Shown here: positions 60,766 through 64,000 of the stretch, in pieces
Layout of the letters: each line of letters begins with the position of its first letter
How positions within the stretch are numbered: position 1 is the first letter of the stretch
Source of the DNA: Pachyseris speciosa
Taxonomy: Eukaryota > Cnidaria > Anthozoa > Scleractinia > Pachyseridae
DNA length: 64,000 nucleotides
Assembly: GCA_016490735.1 (NCBI GenBank)
Contig: JAEMWC010000157.1
Span: 1,122,501-1,186,500, forward strand
Direction: 5' to 3'
Made by a program: the position numbers and the translations under genes
Notes under the pieces: model-generated
Database searches by the model: none
Told to the model about the DNA's origin: nothing
Seen by the model: only the letters and a program-made list of their open reading frames with translations

Positions 60766-61790
60766 GAAGGATTCAGAAAATGAGGAAAGAACGCATTCTT
60801 ACGAAACTGAACACCACTCATTGACTACCTATCTTCAACTTTTCTCGGAAGAACGCTGCCTTTGTTTGGGTGTTGCTTTCGTGCCCAGGAATGTGACCCC
60901 AGTAGCTCGGATAAACATGGTTTGTCATTAGACTGTTAGCAGTCATTCTGGATCGAGTGGGGAGCTCACGCCAATAGCCTCTTCACGCTCTTTTTTCCTC
61001 GCTCCAGTCGCACTGCACTGTTCCTCAGCGCGCTATTAACAGGAGGGACTGACAGCAGTCTCGTTTCTCGTTAGAGTCTCGTGACTTTCTATCTTAAGCT
61101 TTTCACAAAATTACCCACCCTGAAGTACGCTGCCTTTGTTTGGGTTCTGTAATCTGACCCCCAGTAGCTGGGTTTTAAAATGTTATAAGTTTGCAAGTTT
61201 CTCATTAATTTAATATAAATCTTTTATTTCACAACACGACAAACACCACTTACAAGATGCATATGCATGAATACTAAACCTACTAATGTTTTTCATTTGT
61301 TCTTATACCATATACACTAGCCGCCCATTGCCGGATTAGCATTATTTGTAACGCTAGTGGCAATTATCACGGTTAAAGATTCCACTACTTAAAATATTGT
61401 ACAGCCTATTCAACAAATAAAGAAATGAAGGATAAAGGACGCAACAAGACACTAAATGAGCATAATTATGTAGTTATAAAGCGTAAAAAAAAATTCAAAG
61501 TTTACATCAAATTACAATGGTGCGAATCCCAAAGAGAGAGCCAGCTTCTTATTAAATGTTTCCATACTGTTAGTTTTAATACATATGAACTTCCAAACAG
61601 AGCGCTGTCTTTGTTTGGGTTTTGCGTTCGTGGCCAGGAATGTCACCTCGTCAGTGAGAAGCCAGATAAACATGCTTCGGGTGTTAGTTATATTTTTGTC
61701 ACCGAGTAACAACCAATCATATTGGAGAATTTTGTTATTGAGACAATTAATAATGAGATCAATTAAGACAGCGAATATAAAATATCATGT
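60766..61790. other. Upstream region of TRIM copy 3, repeated motifs
   Basis: A block with GCTGCCTTTGTTTGGGT and a CAGGAATGTGACC motif appears three times (about 60850-60925, 61130-61185, 61590-61680), consistent with stacked remains of duplicated 5' regions. No protein-like ORF. Confidence 0.5.
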
Positions 61791-61794
61791 TAGA

Positions 61795-61870
61795 TGCCTG
61801 GGATCCGTAAACATGTCTTAAGCACTGGACAAGACACTTCTTTGCGAAGATTATGTAACAGCATTTGTTT
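61795..61870 (-). pseudogene. RING fragment relic of a TRIM copy
   Basis: The minus strand keeps a stop-riddled version of the first 25 codons, ending GACATGTTTACGGATCCCAG (compare FTDPR). Only about 75 bases survive. Confidence 0.55.
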
Positions 61871-62016
61871 CTATATTTACCTTTTCTTGGAATCAGCGGA
61901 GGAACTAACCAATCTGAAGATCTACACTATACTAAGAGGTTTATTCTCGGTTTATTCTCCTCTTTAGAGCTAAAGCAATAACAGAAATTCATTTAAAGAG
62001 GCAGTGAATCGGCTTC

Positions 62017-62187
62017 TCATCTGTTCTTTATCCGAGAAAAGGGAGAAAAGTTCCCTTTTCTTGATACCAAACACTGTAAACAGAAACTGTGTAGACACGA
62101 AAGCTTTTTGGGATCAGTAAAGACACCCTTACACACCGGATAAGACACCTGATCACGGAGATTTTTCAGCATTGCTTCGTTGTCCAT
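62017..62187 (-). pseudogene. TRIM N-terminal fragment (half RING)
   Basis: From the ATG at 62187 (MDNEAMLKNLRDQVSYPVC) through DPKKLSCLHSFCLQC, then unrelated sequence to a stop at 62017. The first RING cysteine is Tyr. It is truncated after the first half of the RING. Confidence 0.7.
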
Positions 62188-62530
62188 TATAACTTCAGCA
62201 AACGAGGAAGAAATTGTCCTCGAACTCAACACCGTAATTTTCTCAGAATTCAGGATAAATAATAGCCCACGTCTGATCCTCCGAAGAATGTGACCCGGTT
62301 TGCGTTCTTGTCTGCAGTCAGATTGTTTTAAATTTGTTTTTCATTGTTTCGTTGAAACAACAAATAAAAAGACCACATTCCGAAATGTTTGATCAATGAC
62401 CTTTAATACAGGTAAAACAAGTTCTTGACAAGTTACCGCGTTTGCAATCTAGATTTTATTGCACTTGTTCACAGTCATTTTCACCAAGCATTTTAAATTT
62501 TACTAAGCATTTTAGATTTCAATCTTATTG

Positions 62531-62729
62531 TAGACTGCGAGTAGTCTCTAATTTCGGCGATAGATTGTGGGGTGGGCGAAAGACACGCGCGCGCGAAGTT
62601 GCGAGGAGACGCGACGAGAAGGGAGCTCCAAAAATTAATCGTCTCGCGTCTCCTCGCGACTTCGCGCGCACGCGTGTCTTTCGCCCGCCCCACAATCCAT
62701 CGCCGAAATTAGAGACCACTCGCAGTCTA
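62531..62729. mobile_element. Palindromic MITE with 9-bp target duplication
   Basis: Ends TAGACTGCGAGTAGTCTC and GAGACCACTCGCAGTCTA. ATCTTATTG flanks both sides (62522-62530, 62730-62738). Arms of about 85 bases include alternating GCGCGCGCG. Mutator-like by duplication size. The 188-residue ORF at 62442-63008 runs through it and is not a gene. Confidence 0.88.
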
Positions 62730-62738
62730 ATCTTATTG

Positions 62739-63500
62739 ATAACAAAATCTGGTCGGGGAAGCGTGTTCTTCAATAAGCACATCATTCGAAAAGACGTTTA
62801 TGCCATCGTCACCAAGTGCACGCTCTTCAGGCTCGGCTGCCACAGAGGTGTCTGGGCTCTGCTTACCATTGCAAACAGCATTAACGGACACAAGCCGATG
62901 ACATTAGTGAGGGATACCTGTGGTATCCGACACGAAAATACTGTCTTCAACAAACAAAATTGTTTCCGTGCTTTTATATCTTTAGCTTTTCTCGGAATAA
63001 GAGCCTGATAGGACACTGTGCTAAGAGGTTTTACTTGTTTAGTGTTACATGGCAAAAATCAAAGTAATCTTGGAGCCATTATGAAGAAGCCCTGCCGATC
63101 ACAACTATCGCGTGAAATGCCAGTTCCAGGTGCGATGAGTGACTTAACAGAGTAGAAATTCAGGATTAACGTAGAAACGTAGCCTTTTTAGTGCGTTGTT
63201 TCCACGCCAAAGTGAAGAAAAATAGATATAAAAAGCTCAGACAAACCAGCTTTGATTTGGTTGGGATGAACAGACAGTAGAATCGAACCTTTTGCGTGCA
63301 TGGTTTAACTATGTAATCAACAGTGAACTGAAATCAAAGCAAGTTGTTGTAAGATGCTTTCAGACGAAGTCGAACAGATTTTGTTGAATTCTTCTCTTCA
63401 TCACTAAGCTAATAACAGAAATTCGTTTTAGGAGGTTGCAAATCGCCCTGTCATCTGCTCTGTTTCAGAGAAAAAAGGTAAAGTTATGCGACGCGAGGAC
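62739..63500. other. Stretch without a recognisable gene
   Basis: Nothing supported beyond short ORFs without motif. Confidence 0.5.
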
Positions 63501-63509
63501 ATAATATAG

Positions 63510-63740
63510 GGCTGCGTTGGAGAATTTGTTTCCCATTGCATTACTCATCAGTGACATTAGATACAAACAAAAATGAAAAAGAAAAGAAAAAGTAACATTC
63601 AGATATTTTAGACTGGAACAGCAATTAATTTTCATCTTCTTGTTTATTAAAATTCAAATGAAGTCCAAGAACGTTTTTTTCGTTTCCCAAGATTTACATT
63701 CCATTGAACTATTTTCATACAATACCCTACAACAAGATAT
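63510..63740 (-). other. 3' flank of a further TRIM copy lying beyond the right edge
   Basis: Matches 3300-3520 (CTGCGTTGGAGA, TTTGTTTCCCATTG, TTCTTGTTTATTAAAATTC, ACATTCCATTG). As the family members run leftwards, the coding part should lie to the right of 64000. Confidence 0.5.
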
Positions 63741-64000
63741 TTGAGAACAAATTCTAAAGAAATTATAGAGGATAAAAATTGTAAATAGCTGTGAAAAAGG
63801 TAGACTTGCTCCGAGTCACCCTCTCGAAGTCTTAGATTGAGAAATTTAAAGCGAGCGAAACGAGCTTTAAGTGAGGTCGCGCAGCGACCGAACGAGTGAC
63901 GCAACCAATAGACCCATTCGGCTAAATCAAGATTCAGATCTCCTGGGCTTAAGATTCTTTGTGTATTGTATTTGCATTATAATGTAGCATTCATATTTAA

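Noticed and set aside
62442..63008. 188-codon plus-strand ORF
   Set aside because: It runs straight through a palindromic MITE with a 9-bp duplication; the GC-rich arms keep frames open by chance.

Overview
The window looks like nuclear DNA of an anthozoan cnidarian, probably a stony coral. It is AT-rich, genes are split by introns, and most of the sequence is mobile or repeated DNA. The genus is not determined. The host assignment rests on the expanded RING/B-box/filamin/NHL (TRIM) family, a tRNA-headed SINE and MITE types that I associate with anthozoans, and a Ty3/Gypsy element; no search was run.

Layout. (1) 1-3190: non-coding DNA with fold-back repeats, a pentamer microsatellite and CCCTAA-like blocks. 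(2) 3190-13130: one minus-strand TRIM-NHL locus broken into pieces by nested elements. Its 3' end lies at about 4770-5061 and its body at 9507-13123. Between them are a 6-bp-TSD element, a TTA-flanked MITE and a 2.4-kb giant palindrome. Two more elements sit inside the body. (3) 13130-17340: microsatellites, a SINE, fold-back repeats and a terminal exon of an unidentified minus-strand gene. (4) 17342-28872: an 11.5-kb array of 46 near-identical units of about 250 bp, each with a tRNA-Thr-like gene carrying good Pol III A and B boxes. The first 33 copies are on the minus strand and the last 13 on the plus strand. The whole array is bracketed by an exact 15-bp direct repeat. (5) 28914-34339: exon-like remnant, palindromic repeats and a LINE-like 3' end. 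(6) 34340-42259: a complete, young Ty3/Gypsy LTR retrotransposon on the minus strand, with 1190-bp LTRs, a tRNA-Leu-type primer site, gag-protease and pol. (7) 42260-46380: a SINE holding a MITE, then two exons of an unidentified minus-strand gene whose upstream exon is interrupted by a 2.5-kb foldback element. The arms of that element are ladders of a 12-bp palindrome. (8) 46380-64000: mostly non-coding, with two further decayed TRIM-NHL copies (51823-54215 and 58018-60765), RING-only relics (about 61795-62190) and the 3' flank of another copy running off the right edge.

The TRIM copies all point left and share 3' flanking sequence, so the cluster grew by local duplication of segments longer than the gene and was then eroded by insertions and frameshifts. 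The only long intact host ORF is the RING/B-box/coiled-coil half of the first TRIM locus. Its last 24 codons come from an inserted transposon. Several frameshifts in the TRIM copies and in the Gypsy element lie in G or C homopolymers, so assembly error must be excluded before calling all of them mutations. The most unusual structures are the two-orientation tRNA-like array with its 15-bp flanking repeat, and two unrelated foldback elements that share a design of long inverted arms built from short perfect palindromes.
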